Positions 44,621-54,235 of a stretch of DNA of 60,587 nucleotides are shown piece after piece. The stretch spans positions 1-60,587 of the forward strand of contig CANMKX010000023.1 of the NCBI GenBank assembly GCA_947498595.1. Reading direction: 5' to 3'. The first letter of the stretch is position 1. Each line of letters begins with the position of its first letter. The position numbers and the translations under genes are program-made. Below the pieces are notes generated by a model that saw only the letters and a program-made list of their open reading frames with translations, was not told where the DNA came from and ran no database searches. Source of the DNA: an uncultured Aquimarina sp. Lineage in GTDB: Bacteria; Bacteroidota; Bacteroidia; Flavobacteriales; Flavobacteriaceae.

Positions 44621-45694
44621 TTACTGATCTCTATATTTTGCAGGTGTCATTCCTACTTCTTTCTTAAATGCATTATAGAAGGCGCTTTTAGATTTGAATC
44701 CGGATTCCATTCCGATTCCTTCTACTGATAGATTTATATTGGCATTCTTTAATAATGATTTAGCATTTTCTATTCTAAACGAATTTATATATTTATTAAA
44801 GTTCTTTTCTAATGTAGAATTAATTGCATTTGAAATTCTTTTAGGATGAATATCTAATGCGTTACCTATATCTACTATTGTTAGATCTGTATTTGTAAAA
44901 ATTCTCGAAAGATGTATGTATTCTGTAACCTCATTAACTAAGGTTTCAAATTCTTTTGTGCTTTCAATTTTAACTATTTCCTCTTCCTTTACTTCTTCTG
45001 TTATTATTGATAATACTGGTTCTTGTTGAATTACTTGAACAACTATCCAGTATACCAATACCAAATCATATATCTCTAAAAAAACATTCATTATTAAGTT
45101 TTCTTCAAAGAAAAAAACCGCTATAGGTGCTATTAATAAATAAATTAGTAATAGAATTATAAATATTCTCGACCATCTTAATTGCTTGTGAATAATCGAA
45201 GAATATTGTTCTTTAACTTTGCATAAGTGTTTTTTCAACCATAAAATAATCTTGATCCCAACACTAAGTATAAAAAAGTATCCTATAACGAGGTAAATTA
45301 TATAGAATGTTGAATCCTCTATTCTTTCCTTCGTTTCATAAGATTGAAAAAACAGTATTATTCCTAATATCAATTCTAGTAATCCAGGTAATAATATCCC
45401 GTAATTTATTTTCTTAGTATCGAGTATCGATATTTCCTTAATATATAGATAAAATAAAGGGAGTGTTAAAAATAGAAAATTGAAAGGCAATGATTTTAAT
45501 TCAGGATATATTTCTATAATTTTTGTTTCTTCGATAAATAAGCTTAAATTTTCTAATCCAACTGTTAACAAAAACAATCCTATAAATAAAGTTGGTCGTT
45601 TTTTATTAACATAATAATATAACATCATGAATCCAAACACTAAAGTTTGAATACATGCTATAATTGTTATGATATTTGGAAATGTAAAATTCAA
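44621..45694 (-). CDS. Membrane AraC-family regulator
   Basis: 357-residue protein with seven or so transmembrane helices in the N-terminal 220 residues and an AraC helix-turn-helix domain at the C-terminus (G-I-G-M-E-S-G-F-K-S-K-S-A-F-Y-N-A-F-K-K-E-V-G). The start is a TTG codon at 45694; no ATG lies nearby in frame. The membrane part may sense a signal while the DNA-binding domain faces the cytosol. It is immediately downstream of a carboxypeptidase-regulatory-like gene (46 nt) and may control it. Confidence 0.88.
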   Translation of the reverse strand: MNFTFPNIITIIACIQTLVFGFMMLYYYVNKKRPTLFIGLFLLTVGLENLSLFIEETKIIEIYPELKSLPFNFLFLTLPLFYLYIKEISILDTKKINYGILLPGLLELILGIILFFQSYETKERIEDSTFYIIYLVIGYFFILSVGIKIILWLKKHLCKVKEQYSSIIHKQLRWSRIFIILLLIYLLIAPIAVFFFEENLIMNVFLEIYDLVLVYWIVVQVIQQEPVLSIITEEVKEEEIVKIESTKEFETLVNEVTEYIHLSRIFTNTDLTIVDIGNALDIHPKRISNAINSTLEKNFNKYINSFRIENAKSLLKNANINLSVEGIGMESGFKSKSAFYNAFKKEVGMTPAKYRDQ

Positions 45695-45740
45695 TGTTTC
45701 ATGATAAGGAAAGCAAAAGTAAGTATTTTAGGTAAGTGCT

Positions 45741-46526
45741 TTAAGGATTAATTTTAACACCTTCTTTTTTCTTTAATTCTTTATAAATTGTTGCTTTCTC
45801 TTGAAAAAATTCCAATAAGCTTAATTTTTTATTTCTTTTTAGAAGGTTCTCATAGTGATAATCTTCAGAACAATAGTGTACGAAATCGGAAATTAACTCC
45901 TTAGAGATTTTTAAATCATTAATAAAAAAGGATTCTCTAAATGCATTTTCTCCTTTTTGAACTTTTTGTTCTTTATCTTCTAAGGCTTTAATAATTTTCA
46001 GCTTTTTCAATCTTCCCGAGATTAAATTCAGCATTAAATCTAAAGGTACTCCACCTGAACTGGTTTTCGCTGTATAAAGTCTTCTTTCTGCCTGAGTCAA
46101 AGGTTTTTTCTTAGGTTGTGATATACCAAAGTTGCTTGCTTGGATAAATGGTTTTACTTTTACGTTTGTTGCATCTTTAATTAAATCTCCTGATAGTTTT
46201 ACATTACTAATCCTAACCTCTTCTAATTCATTTATTTTTGGCAACAACACAATTTTTAATTCTTGCTGAAGAAAATCTTTTTCTGTAATTTCCTTTTCAA
46301 ACACTTCGTATTGTATAGATGAAAAATAAAGCATATCTCCTACTTCTACTTCAATTTCAAAATATCCATTAGCATCACTTACTGTTCCTTTTTCTTTATT
46401 TAAATTGATAATATTAATTGCTGTTTCTTCTATCGAATCTGCAAGTATTCTTCCTTTTAAAGTTTTTGATTGACCTATCAATTGCATAGAAACAATTGAC
46501 ATTATTAAAAGTATTTTTTTTTCCAT
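45741..46526 (-). CDS. Carboxypeptidase-regulatory-like domain protein 1
   Basis: 261-residue exported protein. After the signal peptide (G-Q-S), an approximately 90-residue carboxypeptidase D-regulatory-like domain is present: L-K-G-R-I-L-A-D-S-I-E-E-T-A-I-N-I, T-V-S-D-A-N-G-Y-F-E-I-E-V, D-M-L-Y-F-S-S-I. The C-terminal half is a Lys-rich region of unknown fold. The layout matches proteins that use this domain as a surface or periplasmic beta-sandwich module. It has a paralogue at 46713-47495 and precedes a membrane AraC regulator. Confidence 0.8.
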   Translation of the reverse strand: MEKKILLIMSIVSMQLIGQSKTLKGRILADSIEETAINIINLNKEKGTVSDANGYFEIEVEVGDMLYFSSIQYEVFEKEITEKDFLQQELKIVLLPKINELEEVRISNVKLSGDLIKDATNVKVKPFIQASNFGISQPKKKPLTQAERRLYTAKTSSGGVPLDLMLNLISGRLKKLKIIKALEDKEQKVQKGENAFRESFFINDLKISKELISDFVHYCSEDYHYENLLKRNKKLSLLEFFQEKATIYKELKKKEGVKINP

Positions 46527-46650
46527 CCCTAACTATTAATTTACTTTTTGCACATAAAAAGTACTTTTGCTACACTTTTTTAACATGCACATTTTTAAAT
46601 TAAATCTCCGGATGATTTATTTTCAATTTCGTTTCATTTTATATAAAACA

Positions 46651-46680
46651 AAATACGATCTATAATTATAGACCGTATTT
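46651..46680 (-). terminator. Terminator after the 46713-47495 gene
   Basis: A 15-bp imperfect palindrome at 46651-46680 with one G-U pair, followed on the minus strand by T-rich sequence. It separates the two paralogous genes. Confidence 0.68.
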
Positions 46681-46712
46681 CTTTATTTATGTTGCGAAAT
46701 TAAATTTTTTCT

Positions 46713-47495
46713 TTATTGATTTTTCTTATAATTTTCACTTTGAATTACAAGAAACTCTAACAATTCTAATTCTTTACCTTCTTTAAAGTATGATGCATTT
46801 AATCCTTTTTCTTCAGCATAAAATATAAATTCATTTATATTTTCTATATCAATTTTTAAATTTTCCTTAAAAAATTGATCATTATACATCTCTCTAATTT
46901 TTGTATCAACATCATCTTTAGGAATAGCGTTTTTATCTTTCTTTTTATTTTTAGATTTTATTACTAGTTTGAATAAATTTACAAAGTTCAGCCCATTCAC
47001 TAACATTTCTTTATCAAGAGCGATATTTCTCATCGTAGGATTAGCTCCTTCTTTCCATTTATCAATTCCTATTAAATTTTCATTTAGATCAGGTTTTATT
47101 AGTGGTGTCACTTTTATTTTTTTTGCATCAACTCTTATATTCCCTAGTAAGTCATAAGGGCGCACGACTACTTCTTCTAATTCGTTTACAGACTCATTTA
47201 AAAAAATTGCCATACGTCTATTTTCTATTACACCTTGATCAATTAATACTACAAATCGTTCGTATTGAACAGAAATCACTTCTACAATATCATCGATTCC
47301 TGCATTTATCTTAAATTCTCCTTTTTCATTGGTTACGGTTCCTTTGTCTGTATTTTTATTTAAAACAACAATACCTTCTACATTATCATTTATCGACGCG
47401 TTAATTTTTCCTTCAATAGTAATTCTCGAAGTTATTTGTGCATTTAATACTACCATCGTAAAGGAAAATAGTATCATTGTGAAAACCTTTTTCAT
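46713..47495 (-). CDS. Carboxypeptidase-regulatory-like domain protein 2
   Basis: 260-residue exported protein, paralogous in layout to the one at 45741-46526: a signal peptide, a domain with G-K-I-N-A-S-I-N-D-N-V-E-G-I-V-V and T-V-T-N-E-K-G-E-F-K-I-N, then the shared V-N-E-L-E-E-V-V-V-R-P segment and a Lys/Asn-rich tail. Two similar genes in tandem separated by a terminator suggest duplication with divergence. Function unknown; these proteins often accompany outer-membrane receptors, but none is next to them. Confidence 0.78.
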   Translation of the reverse strand: MKKVFTMILFSFTMVVLNAQITSRITIEGKINASINDNVEGIVVLNKNTDKGTVTNEKGEFKINAGIDDIVEVISVQYERFVVLIDQGVIENRRMAIFLNESVNELEEVVVRPYDLLGNIRVDAKKIKVTPLIKPDLNENLIGIDKWKEGANPTMRNIALDKEMLVNGLNFVNLFKLVIKSKNKKKDKNAIPKDDVDTKIREMYNDQFFKENLKIDIENINEFIFYAEEKGLNASYFKEGKELELLEFLVIQSENYKKNQ

Positions 47496-47611
47496 AGGGG
47501 CTAGATTATATTTTTACTTAAAATTACAACATTCTAAGTAAAAAAAACAAAAGGTTCATTTATTTTTACATCAATCATAAATTTCTATTTTTAGATCAAT
47601 ATAAAAAGACT

Positions 47612-48319
47612 ATGAAAAAATGTATTATCGCTAGCACTTCGACTATATATGGAAGTGGTTATCTTGAATATTTATTAGACACACTTGCTGATTTTTACAG
47701 TGATGTTTCAGAAATCGTCTTCATTCCGTATGCAAGACCTAGTGGAATATCTCATGATGATTATACAGAAATAGCTAACAAAGCTTTGCAAAAAATTGGT
47801 AAAAAAGTTATTGGATTACATACTTATGATGATCCTGTACAAGCGATCACAACTGCAAAAGCGATTTTTACTGGTGGTGGAAATACTTTTTTATTAGTCG
47901 ATCAACTCTATAAAAATCAACTTATAAAACCTTTACAAGATATCATTAAAACAGGCATTCCTTATCTAGGAACTAGTGCTGGAAGTAATATTTGTGGTTT
48001 ATCAATGAAAACTACTAATGATATGCCAATTATTTATCCTCCAAGTTTCAATACCTTAGGGATTGTTCCTTTTAATATAAATCCTCATTATTTAGATCCT
48101 GATCCAAATTCAACTCATAAAGGTGAAACAAGAGAAACAAGAATTAAAGAATTTCATAAATTTAATACTTCACCAGTAGTAGGACTAAGAGAAGGAAGTT
48201 GGTTAGATGTATCTAATAATGACATTGTAATTAAAGGTACATTAACTGCTCGTATTTTTGAACAAAACAAAACTCCTTATGAATTAAATTCTGGAGTTTC
48301 TATAAAGAGTTTAAATTAA
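47612..48319 (+). CDS. pepE: Dipeptidase E (Asp-X dipeptidase, S51)
   Basis: 235-residue serine peptidase that cleaves N-terminal Asp-X dipeptides. The nucleophile elbow G-T-S-A-G-S-N near residues 119-125 gives the catalytic Ser. F-T-G-G-G-N-T-F-L-L and A-I-F-T-G-G-G are typical of the PepE/cyanophycinase family. There is no signal peptide, so it acts in the cytosol. The stop lies 6 nt before the glsA start, which suggests co-transcription. Confidence 0.9.
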   Translation: MKKCIIASTSTIYGSGYLEYLLDTLADFYSDVSEIVFIPYARPSGISHDDYTEIANKALQKIGKKVIGLHTYDDPVQAITTAKAIFTGGGNTFLLVDQLYKNQLIKPLQDIIKTGIPYLGTSAGSNICGLSMKTTNDMPIIYPPSFNTLGIVPFNINPHYLDPDPNSTHKGETRETRIKEFHKFNTSPVVGLREGSWLDVSNNDIVIKGTLTARIFEQNKTPYELNSGVSIKSLN

Positions 48320-48325
48320 AAATTC

Positions 48326-49240
48326 ATGGATTACCAAAAGATTCTAGAGAACATATACGCTACTCTTAAAGGTCATAAATCAACAGGTAAGGTTGCTACT
48401 TATATTCCAGAGTTGGCTAAAATCCCATTCTCAAAACTAGGGATGCACATCTATTGTATTAACTCTGGGCATTACCATATTGGTGATGCTAACGAACGTT
48501 TTTCTATACAAAGTATTTCTAAAGTTTTTGGACTAACTCTTGCTATGGGCATTCTTGGAGACGATCTTTTTAAGCGGATTGATGTAGAACCTTCTGGTAA
48601 TCCTTTTAATTCTTTAATTCAGTTAGAATATGAAAATGGAATTCCAAGAAATCCTTTTATAAATGCAGGTGCTCTATTAATTGCAGATGTATTAATTTCA
48701 AATCTTAAAAATCCTAAAAAGGAATTACTAGAATTTATTCGTAACATCACAAATGACTATACCATCATTTCTAATTCTCAAGTTTCAAATTCTGAAAAAG
48801 AGCATAGTCATCGAAATGCTTCGCTATTACATCTTATGAAGTCTTTTGGTAATATCAAAAATCCAATTGAAGATGTTTTAGATTTATATCTATTTCAGTG
48901 CGCTATCGAAATGTCTTGTAAAGAATTAGCAACCGCTTTTATGGTATATGCTAATGAGGGTAAGCTTATTAATACAAATCAACAATTACTAAATCCTAGT
49001 TATATAAAAAGAATCAATGCAATCATGCAAACATGTGGTTTTTATGATGAAGCTGGTGAATTTAGTTTCAGAGTAGGATTACCTGGGAAAAGTGGTGTTG
49101 GTGGTGGAATTGTAGCCATTCACCCTGGAGTTTATACTACTGCTGTTTGGAGTCCACCTCTCAATCCTAAAGGAAATTCTGAACTAGGTATGATCGCTTT
49201 AGAAGAATTAACTTCGCGTACAGGACTTTCAATATTTTAA
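48326..49240 (+). CDS. glsA: Glutaminase A
   Basis: 304-residue serine-dependent beta-lactamase-like glutaminase that turns glutamine into glutamate and ammonia. The Ser-x-x-Lys motif is S-I-S-K near residue 67 within F-S-I-Q-S-I-S-K-V-F. Further motifs are E-P-S-G-N-P-F-N-S, F-I-N-A-G-A-L near 111 and the late G-K-S-G-V-G-G-G-I. Length is normal. Co-transcribed with pepE; together they could release Asp and Glu for carbon and nitrogen use. Confidence 0.93.
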   Translation: MDYQKILENIYATLKGHKSTGKVATYIPELAKIPFSKLGMHIYCINSGHYHIGDANERFSIQSISKVFGLTLAMGILGDDLFKRIDVEPSGNPFNSLIQLEYENGIPRNPFINAGALLIADVLISNLKNPKKELLEFIRNITNDYTIISNSQVSNSEKEHSHRNASLLHLMKSFGNIKNPIEDVLDLYLFQCAIEMSCKELATAFMVYANEGKLINTNQQLLNPSYIKRINAIMQTCGFYDEAGEFSFRVGLPGKSGVGGGIVAIHPGVYTTAVWSPPLNPKGNSELGMIALEELTSRTGLSIF

Positions 49241-49296
49241 AACCTTTATCGTAGCTTATAATCATTAACATTTTATAATATAAAAACTAAAAAGCA

Positions 49297-51633
49297 TTGG
49301 AAACTTTATCTAAGAAAAAAGTACTTTATTTCATTTTATTAATGTTAATCGTTACAACGATCACCTACCTTAATCATTTTGACAATGGTTTTCATTTTGA
49401 TGATAGTCATACTATAGAAAACAACCCTTTTATACGAAGTTTACATCATATCCCTAGTTTCTTTACAGACGGAACTACTTTTAGTTCTCTTCCTCAAAAC
49501 CAATCTTATAGACCTCTTGTTTCAACTAGTTTAGCCATTGACTACTGGTTAGCAGGAAATACTTATAATACATTTTTTTTCCATTTAACATCTTATATCT
49601 TATACTTATTCTTGGGAATTTTTCTTTTTTTATTCTCTCATAAAATTTTTAATATATCATATACTAATAAGTATAATTTCTATTTGAGCGCAATAGTTAC
49701 ACTATGGTTTATGCTTCATCCTGTAATGGCTGAAACTATTAATTACATTATCGCTCGATCCGATTTGCAATCAACTTTTTTTGTAGTTCTAGCCTTTGTT
49801 TTATACCAGTATTCTTCTTTATCTAGAAAATATTTTCTATACTTAATTCCTATCATTTTAGGGACTTTGGCAAAACCAACTGCTGTTATGTTTGCTCCTA
49901 TCTTTTTGGCTTATATAATATTGTTCAAGTATAACTCTAACTTTAAAAATATTATTTCGTTTAAAAACAAGTCTTTAAACATAGAAATTCTTAAATATTT
50001 TTCTCCTGCAATCTTACTTTGCGTACTCATTTATTTATGGACTGATTTTTTTACTCCTACTTCTTTTAGCACTGGATCTCAAGAAACGTTACAATACCTA
50101 ATTACTCAACCATTAGTAATAGCATATTATGCATATTGTTTATTATTTCCAATACACTTGAGTGCAGATACAGATTGGACCTTATTAAAATCCATTTGGT
50201 CATACGAATTTTTCTTAGGGATATCTTTTTTAATATCACTTCTATTTTTAATATTTAAAACATCAAATCATAAAAAATTATTTCCTATAAGTTTTGGTCT
50301 ACTATGGTTTTTATTTGCCTTAGCACCAACCTCAAGTTTAATTCCGTTAGCCGAAGTAATGAATGATCATCGTATGTTTTTTCCGTTTATTGGATTAATC
50401 ATAAGTGTTATTTGGTCATTATTCTTACTCTTTGAAAAAATAAAGAAAACAATTCCTTCAATTAAATATATTTCAATTATCACGGTAATTTTAATGTTAA
50501 CTGTTTATGCATATGGTACTCATAAACGTAATATCATTTGGGATAACGATGAAAGTTTATGGAAAGATGTAACTATAAAAAGTCCTAATAATGGTCGTGG
50601 ATTAATGAATTATGGTTTAACACAAATGGCAATAGGGAACTATGATGTTGCTAAAGATTATTTTATGAGAGCTTTGTCATTGACTCCTAGATATCATTCA
50701 TTACACATCAATCTAGGAATCTTATATAATGTGCAAGGAAGTTCTACACTAGCTGAATCTCATTTCAAAAAAGCGATACAATACGGTCCTGATCGCTATA
50801 ACAGCTGGTTTTATTATGGAAGGTATCTAAAAAACAATTCGAAATATACCGAAGCAATTACACATCTCAATAAAGCTCTAGAAATATCACCTACTCATAT
50901 TCCGTCTATTCTTTTATTATTAAAAATACACCATCAACAGGAAAATTGGGAAGCCTTAAATCAAGCTATTACCCTTTTAAGTAATATCGATTCGAATCAT
51001 CCAAAAGTTATTTATTATAAAAAAATAAATACTCAGCGAATTAGCCTATTTGAAATGAAAGAAATTGAAATTGATAAAAATCCTTCCCCAGAAAAATATT
51101 TAAATTTAAGTTTAGAATACTACAAATTAAAGAAATACGACAGATGTATCGAAATTGCTCAAAAAGCAATAAAACTAAACCCCAATTATGCCGAAGCTTA
51201 TAATAATATCTGTACATCATTAAACCTTTTAGGCGATTATGATCAAGCTGCCTTGGCATGCAAAAAGGCATTAGAGATAAATCCTAAATATATACTAGCT
51301 CTTAATAATTTAAATGATATTGAATCTCGTAAAAATCATATTCATAAATTAAAACAGCTACTTAATAATGATAATTCTGAATTTAATTACATTCAATTAA
51401 GTCTAGCTTATTATAAGTATGGATCTTTTCAGAAATGTATCGATGTGTCAAAGCAGACACTTTTAATACATACTAAATCTGATAAGTCTTACAATAATAT
51501 ATGCGCGGCATATAATGAACTAAAGAAATGGAACTTAGCAATTAAAGCTGCCAATGATGGATTAGAAATAAATCCAAAAAATCAATTATTAAGAAATAAT
51601 CTCAATTGGGCAATAAATAACCTAAAAAAATAA
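49297..51633 (+). CDS. Membrane glycosyltransferase-like protein with TPR tail (TMTC type)
   Basis: 778 residues. About nine to eleven helices fill residues 1-415, then a long TPR domain runs to the end. The N-terminal region has D-N-G-F-H-F-D-D near residue 30, as in GT39/TMTC membrane mannosyltransferase-like proteins. The start is a TTG (49297); no upstream ATG is in frame. The TPR half has six to eight repeats, for example Y-N-N-I-C-T-S-L-N-L-L-G-D-Y-D-Q-A. The last repeat N-N-L-N-W-A is shared with two neighbouring genes. Probable role in glycosylation; substrate unknown. Confidence 0.8.
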   Translation: METLSKKKVLYFILLMLIVTTITYLNHFDNGFHFDDSHTIENNPFIRSLHHIPSFFTDGTTFSSLPQNQSYRPLVSTSLAIDYWLAGNTYNTFFFHLTSYILYLFLGIFLFLFSHKIFNISYTNKYNFYLSAIVTLWFMLHPVMAETINYIIARSDLQSTFFVVLAFVLYQYSSLSRKYFLYLIPIILGTLAKPTAVMFAPIFLAYIILFKYNSNFKNIISFKNKSLNIEILKYFSPAILLCVLIYLWTDFFTPTSFSTGSQETLQYLITQPLVIAYYAYCLLFPIHLSADTDWTLLKSIWSYEFFLGISFLISLLFLIFKTSNHKKLFPISFGLLWFLFALAPTSSLIPLAEVMNDHRMFFPFIGLIISVIWSLFLLFEKIKKTIPSIKYISIITVILMLTVYAYGTHKRNIIWDNDESLWKDVTIKSPNNGRGLMNYGLTQMAIGNYDVAKDYFMRALSLTPRYHSLHINLGILYNVQGSSTLAESHFKKAIQYGPDRYNSWFYYGRYLKNNSKYTEAITHLNKALEISPTHIPSILLLLKIHHQQENWEALNQAITLLSNIDSNHPKVIYYKKINTQRISLFEMKEIEIDKNPSPEKYLNLSLEYYKLKKYDRCIEIAQKAIKLNPNYAEAYNNICTSLNLLGDYDQAALACKKALEINPKYILALNNLNDIESRKNHIHKLKQLLNNDNSEFNYIQLSLAYYKYGSFQKCIDVSKQTLLIHTKSDKSYNNICAAYNELKKWNLAIKAANDGLEINPKNQLLRNNLNWAINNLKK

Positions 51634-51637
51634 CTTT

Positions 51638-52042
51638 ATGATCTTTACTAAGAAAAAAAAACACTTTCTTATTGAATGTGTTTTACTTGTTGTGATTCCT
51701 TCTATATTCTTTTTAGTGATAGTTATTAAAAATAAAAATGAGTTTAATAAAACATCATCAGTACAACTAGAAAAAAACAATATAGTTATTGATGAAAATG
51801 ATTTAATTAATAAAGCATTACAACTCATTCAAGCTAAGAAATATCAAGAAAGTATTGAACTAAATCTAAAAGTAATTTCTATAAACCCTAACAATAGTAT
51901 CGCTCTTAACAATATAGGCTATGCTTATGGTAACTTAGGCCAATGGACAAAGGGGATTGAATATTGCTCTAGAGCATTAAAAATAGACCCTAATTTTCAT
52001 TTAGCTAAAAACAATCTTAATTGGATGAAGTCTAAAAAATAA
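51638..52042 (+). CDS. Small membrane TPR protein
   Basis: 134 residues: one N-terminal helix (about 9-27) and two TPR repeats (I-A-L-N-N-I-G-Y-A-Y-G-N-L-G-Q-W and so on). The C-terminus K-N-N-L-N-W-M-K-S-K-K matches the C-terminal TPR end of the two large TPR proteins around it. It lies 4 nt after the preceding gene, so translation is probably coupled. Its stop faces the stop of the convergent gene with 1 nt between. Confidence 0.78.
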   Translation: MIFTKKKKHFLIECVLLVVIPSIFFLVIVIKNKNEFNKTSSVQLEKNNIVIDENDLINKALQLIQAKKYQESIELNLKVISINPNNSIALNNIGYAYGNLGQWTKGIEYCSRALKIDPNFHLAKNNLNWMKSKK

Positions 52043-52043
52043 A

Positions 52044-54233
52044 TTATTTATTTTGTTTAGCCCAATTTAAATTATTTCTCGACAATGTATGGTCTCCATT
52101 AATACTTAAAGCTTTCTCACAAGCTTTTATAGCTTCTTCATATATTTTCAACTCATTATAGGCAGAACAAATATTATTATATGCAATATAATTATTAGGT
52201 TCAAGTTCTATAACGCTATAGTTGACTTCAATACATTTTTGGTATTCATTCAATTGATAATAATTATATCCTAATGTTAAATAATCAGATACTGTTCTTT
52301 TTTTAGTTTCAAGGCTTTGAATACCTAACAAAGCAGCCTTCAAATTATTCTTTCCTAATTGATTTTCAGAATTGATAGAAATACATTTTTCTCCTGCTTC
52401 TCTTGCTGCTTCGAACATCTTTAAATGATTATAGGCTGCACACATATTATTATACGCAACATCATTCAAATTATTTAATAATATTGCTTTTCTAGCTATT
52501 TTAATAGTATTTATGTAATCCCCTTTTTGATATAATTCTAAACTTAAATTAGTAAACCCTACAGATGTTTGGGGATTTCTTTTAAAATCATTTTTCACAA
52601 CATAACAAATAGGCACTCCATCAGTTTCCACCTGATACACAGCGTTTTTTGGTGGCCAATTATCTTTTAAATTTTTATCAAATTTAGCTTCTGTTAATAG
52701 CGTTATTGAATAATCCCAAGCCGCAGAGTTTTTATGACTATTCACAAACTCTAAGTGTGGAATTTTATTAGTATAATAAGATGCTTTGTGCTTTTCTCCA
52801 TAATACAATCGTACTTTGATTGGCGTTCCATCAGATTTATATGTCGTGTTCTTTTCTAACCAATCAAAAGCTTTTTTTATAGATATTCCCCAATAGTCTA
52901 TCTCATACTTTCCATATGCATTTTCAACACCTCCTATTATTGGACTAAAATAAGTGGATTGTAGTGGATGGTTTCTTATCATAAAAGCTAACGGCTGAAG
53001 CATTAATATTCCTAAAAACGTGAGCACTCCTAATCGAATGTAAATATTTTTTAATAAACTAATTATTTTTCCCCAAGCAAGTGCTATTACGATTACTAAA
53101 GGAGCAACAATAAATAAAAAATGCCTCCCATTATCATAACTATTAGGTTTTCCGACTATAACTAATAGTATAGGAAAAAGTGAGATAAATAGTAACAATA
53201 AGTAACTCATTTTAATCTTTCTTTCACTCTTATAAAACAGTACAGGAATGAAAAAAAGACCTATAAAGAAGAATAATGGACTCTTTATAATCAATAAACT
53301 TTTTAGGTGATAATACCATGGCATCTCGTAACTAGATCGCCATACTCCTTCAAATAATTGAGTACTTATAAATCCTTTAAAATCCTTAATTGCTAAAAAC
53401 ATTTTAATAGGTGCTAATAAAGGATTCGATTTTGCATACGGCCAAAACAAGCTTGCACTTAAATATCCAAAAATTGCAATTGCTATTATTTTACCTCCTA
53501 AAAGACTACTACTTTTAAGCGTCGCTTTTTCTGTTTTTTGTATAAAGAAATGATCTATCCACCATATAAAGACTACAAAGAATAACTGCCCTATCATTAC
53601 TATTCCTAACAATCTAATATTAATTAACAATCCTATAAAAACTACTAAATAACAACTCCTTTTTATAGTTAAGATTGGTAATTCTTTGTATAATTTTATT
53701 AAATGATATCCTATTATGATGTAAAAAGTCGCAAATGGAATATCTTTGAAATTAAACATAACATGACCAAAAATCATTGGCATTAAAACAATTGAAACAA
53801 ATACAAGTATTGCTGCTTTCCATCCTGATAATTCTCTAGCTATAAGAGCACTATATAAGAATAAGAAAAAACCAAAAACTGCATTTAACAAATTACGAAC
53901 TTCATATATATCAAGGAAACTAAGATATTGTGAAACAAACTCTGCTAACAAATCAAAAAAACCGCCAAAACCGTTCATCCCTCTATGTTGACTTTCAGTA
54001 TTTAAAGCTATATTTATTAATTTATCATTTTCATCTAATGGACTTAATGCTGCGATATTACTTTCATCTTTAAAATATTCTAGTAATCTCTTACCATGTT
54101 CTCTATGCAACTTACTATCTTCTGTTACAGAAAAATCCAAACTAACATAACACATCAAAACACAAGTCATTACTGTCAATACAATAAATAACCGCTTCCA
54201 ATTTATCTTAGAAAAATACGTCTTATTGATCAT
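52044..54233 (-). CDS. Membrane glycosyltransferase-like protein with TPR tail
   Basis: 729 residues. The first 400 or so are polytopic (about ten helices, with conserved-looking F-N-F-K-D-I-P-F-A-T-F near residue 160 and N-S-Y-D-N-G-R-H near residue 360), resembling GT39/PMT-like integral-membrane glycosyltransferases. A soluble linker follows and then TPR repeats (Y-N-N-M-C-A-A-Y-N-H-L, Y-N-N-I-C-S-A-Y-N-E-L) ending R-N-N-L-N-W-A-K-Q-N-K. It is related in plan to the gene at 49297, on the opposite strand. It begins 2 nt after the rffA stop, so it belongs to the minus-strand glycan transcript. Confidence 0.8.
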   Translation of the reverse strand: MINKTYFSKINWKRLFIVLTVMTCVLMCYVSLDFSVTEDSKLHREHGKRLLEYFKDESNIAALSPLDENDKLINIALNTESQHRGMNGFGGFFDLLAEFVSQYLSFLDIYEVRNLLNAVFGFFLFLYSALIARELSGWKAAILVFVSIVLMPMIFGHVMFNFKDIPFATFYIIIGYHLIKLYKELPILTIKRSCYLVVFIGLLINIRLLGIVMIGQLFFVVFIWWIDHFFIQKTEKATLKSSSLLGGKIIAIAIFGYLSASLFWPYAKSNPLLAPIKMFLAIKDFKGFISTQLFEGVWRSSYEMPWYYHLKSLLIIKSPLFFFIGLFFIPVLFYKSERKIKMSYLLLLFISLFPILLVIVGKPNSYDNGRHFLFIVAPLVIVIALAWGKIISLLKNIYIRLGVLTFLGILMLQPLAFMIRNHPLQSTYFSPIIGGVENAYGKYEIDYWGISIKKAFDWLEKNTTYKSDGTPIKVRLYYGEKHKASYYTNKIPHLEFVNSHKNSAAWDYSITLLTEAKFDKNLKDNWPPKNAVYQVETDGVPICYVVKNDFKRNPQTSVGFTNLSLELYQKGDYINTIKIARKAILLNNLNDVAYNNMCAAYNHLKMFEAAREAGEKCISINSENQLGKNNLKAALLGIQSLETKKRTVSDYLTLGYNYYQLNEYQKCIEVNYSVIELEPNNYIAYNNICSAYNELKIYEEAIKACEKALSINGDHTLSRNNLNWAKQNK

Positions 54234-54235
54234 GT

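Noticed and set aside
49297..52042. Type VI or other secretion-linked TPR scaffold
   Set aside because: The multi-helix N-terminus and the glycan gene neighbours favour a glycosyltransferase-like role; no secretion genes are present.
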